NCBI GenBank assembly: GCA_964546955.1
Contig: CAZJLP010000024.1
Location: 4,601 to 68,600, forward strand
Direction: 5' to 3'
Source: CAZJLP01 sp964546955
GTDB lineage: Bacteria; Verrucomicrobiota; Verrucomicrobiia; Opitutales; Opitutaceae
DNA length: 64,000 nt
Part shown: positions 63,070 to 64,000 of the stretch, in pieces
Position numbering within the stretch: position 1 is the stretch's first letter
Layout: each line of letters opens with the position of its first letter
The notes under the pieces: model-generated
What the model was told of the DNA's origin: nothing
The model's input: only the letters and a program-made list of their open reading frames with translations
Databases searched by the model: none
Program-made: the position numbers and the translations under genes

Positions 63070-64000
63070 ATGCTCCTGCTCGACCTCACCCACACTAGCC
63101 ACACGCAGGCGAAAACGGGAGTGCAACGGGTGTGCCGGTCGTTGCACGCAGCGCTGCTGTCCGCCGGCACTCCTTTGATCGCGATTACGCACGATCCCTA
63201 CAGCCGCGCATGGCGGCCGCTTCAGTCTTGGGAATCCCGGAAATTGCAGAGCAAAGGGATCACCGCGCGTCGAAGTGCCAAATGGCCGCTCGTGGCGCGG
63301 GGCCGCGGTCTCCTTCGACGGTGGACCAAACTCGCCGCAGCGGACTCGAGAGTCGCGGGCTCGGCGCTCATCGTTCCTGAGATTTTTTCGCCGCAGTCCG
63401 CGGCGGCGTTTCCGGAACTTTTTCGCCGCGTGACGGGCCCGCGAGTGGCCCTCTTCCACGATGCGATCGCCCTCAAATTCCCTGAAATCACACCGCCCAA
63501 GACCGTGGCGCGTTTCCCTTCCTACCTTCGCGAACTCCACCTGTTTGACGGTATCGCGGCAGTCTCGGAAGACTCGCGACAATCACTGCTCGACTACTGG
63601 AAGTGGCTCGGCCTCGCGCAACTTCCTCCTGTTGTCACTTTGCCCCTCGGATTGGACGCCGCGAAAAACGCGAATCAATTTAGCGGAGGGGCACTACCCG
63701 TGATCCTGTCCGTGGGCACGCTCGAAGGTCGTAAAAACCATCTCGCTCTCTTGCAGGCATGCGAAGATCTCTGGCGTGACGGTCTGCGCTTTCAGCTCCG
63801 CCTCATCGGCATGGCCCACCGCGAAACAGGACAAGCCGCCCTCGCAAAAGTGCGGGAGCTGCAGTCGCGGGGATTTCCGCTGAACTACGAGGGGCCCGTG
63901 GACGACGAAACGCTGGAGTCGGCCTACCGGGAATGCTCGTTCACCGCCTATCCGTCCCTCATCGAAGGGTTTGGACTGCCCGTGCTGGAATCCCTTTCTC
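63070..64000 (+). CDS. GT4 glycosyltransferase, 3' end beyond the window
   Basis: An open frame from ATG 63070 to the window end (310 residues without a stop). MLLLDLTHTSHTQAKTGVQR opens a GT-B enzyme. The C-terminal domain starts with ILSVGTLEGRKNHLALLQA and has RLIGMAHRETG and the E-x7-E donor motif in YPSLIEGFGLPVLESL, which falls on the last bases. That places the cut roughly 60 to 90 residues from the normal end. The start lies 25 bases after the GT-C gene. Likely adds a sugar on the cytoplasmic side. Confidence 0.87.
   Translation, partial: MLLLDLTHTSHTQAKTGVQRVCRSLHAALLSAGTPLIAITHDPYSRAWRPLQSWESRKLQSKGITARRSAKWPLVARGRGLLRRWTKLAAADSRVAGSALIVPEIFSPQSAAAFPELFRRVTGPRVALFHDAIALKFPEITPPKTVARFPSYLRELHLFDGIAAVSEDSRQSLLDYWKWLGLAQLPPVVTLPLGLDAAKNANQFSGGALPVILSVGTLEGRKNHLALLQACEDLWRDGLRFQLRLIGMAHRETGQAALAKVRELQSRGFPLNYEGPVDDETLESAYRECSFTAYPSLIEGFGLPVLESLS

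Noticed and set aside
1..64000. tRNA, rRNA, CRISPR arrays, insertion sequences or prophage
   Set aside because: I looked for tRNA cloverleaf motifs, direct repeats with regular spacers, transposase-like frames and terminal repeats, and saw none that could be supported.

Overview
The window is one long surface-polysaccharide locus. Almost every gene makes a nucleotide sugar, transfers a sugar, methylates a glycan, or moves or polymerises lipid-linked oligosaccharides. Base composition is fairly GC-rich by eye, many starts lack an obvious Shine-Dalgarno sequence, and GTG/TTG starts are common. Paired initiating transferases, Wzx, Wzy and O-antigen ligase point to a Gram-negative cell. The general look (FkbM-rich, GT-C-rich, weak ribosome sites) suggests Verrucomicrobiota, perhaps Opitutales, but that is inference. 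I saw no tRNA, rRNA, CRISPR array or insertion sequence.

Layout. (1) 2-679, + strand: the 3' end of a membrane protein. (2) 704-21089, - strand: an assembly block with two polyprenyl-phosphate sugar-phosphate transferases (1658-3130, 7380-8861), a sugar epimerase, a GT2, a YbhN-type membrane protein, a frameshifted O-antigen ligase, a Wzy-like protein, a Wzx flippase, a GDP-mannose/UDP-glucose dehydrogenase, three GT4 enzymes, three FkbM methyltransferases, a frameshifted methyltransferase and a truncated-looking membrane protein. (3) 21458-29326, + strand: a tight block for an activated and further modified heptose. It has GmhA, GmhB, HddA and HddC homologues, a transaldolase, an epimerase, an SDR, a Gfo/Idh enzyme and a nucleotide-sugar dehydrogenase homologue without its catalytic cysteine. 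(4) 29404-42727: a double-domain GT2, an isolated ComEC-like metallo-hydrolase on the - strand, three large membrane proteins, two epimerases of the CDP-tyvelose (RfbE) type each followed by a GT2, and a small exported protein. (5) 42770-47027: an attenuator-like leader and terminator, then a deoxysugar block of a plant NRS/ER-like epimerase-reductase, RmlB and RmlA, then a GT2. No RmlC is present. (6) 47024-64000, both strands: GtrB-like GT2, DegT aminotransferase, epimerase, methyltransferases, a second YbhN-type protein, several very large GT-C-like membrane proteins with a shared C-terminal beta domain, and a GT4 gene cut by the window edge.

How it fits together. Two different initiating transferases, a Wzx/Wzy pair, a ligase and many glycosyltransferases suggest at least two glycan products (lipopolysaccharide O-chain and/or exopolysaccharide or glycoprotein glycan). 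Likely precursors are a GDP-heptose derivative, a 6-deoxyhexose (rhamnose-like), a uronic acid (AlgD-like enzyme) and an amino sugar (DegT). The GT-C proteins and GtrB-like GT2s would add sugars on the periplasmic side from polyprenyl-phosphate donors.

Points most worth a second look: a conserved Asp replaced by Asn in the second initiating transferase, the cysteine-less dehydrogenase inside the heptose block, the NRS/ER-like enzyme that can stand in for RmlC plus RmlD, two apparent single-base frameshifts, the family of GT-C proteins with a shared terminal domain, and the structured leader before the deoxysugar block.
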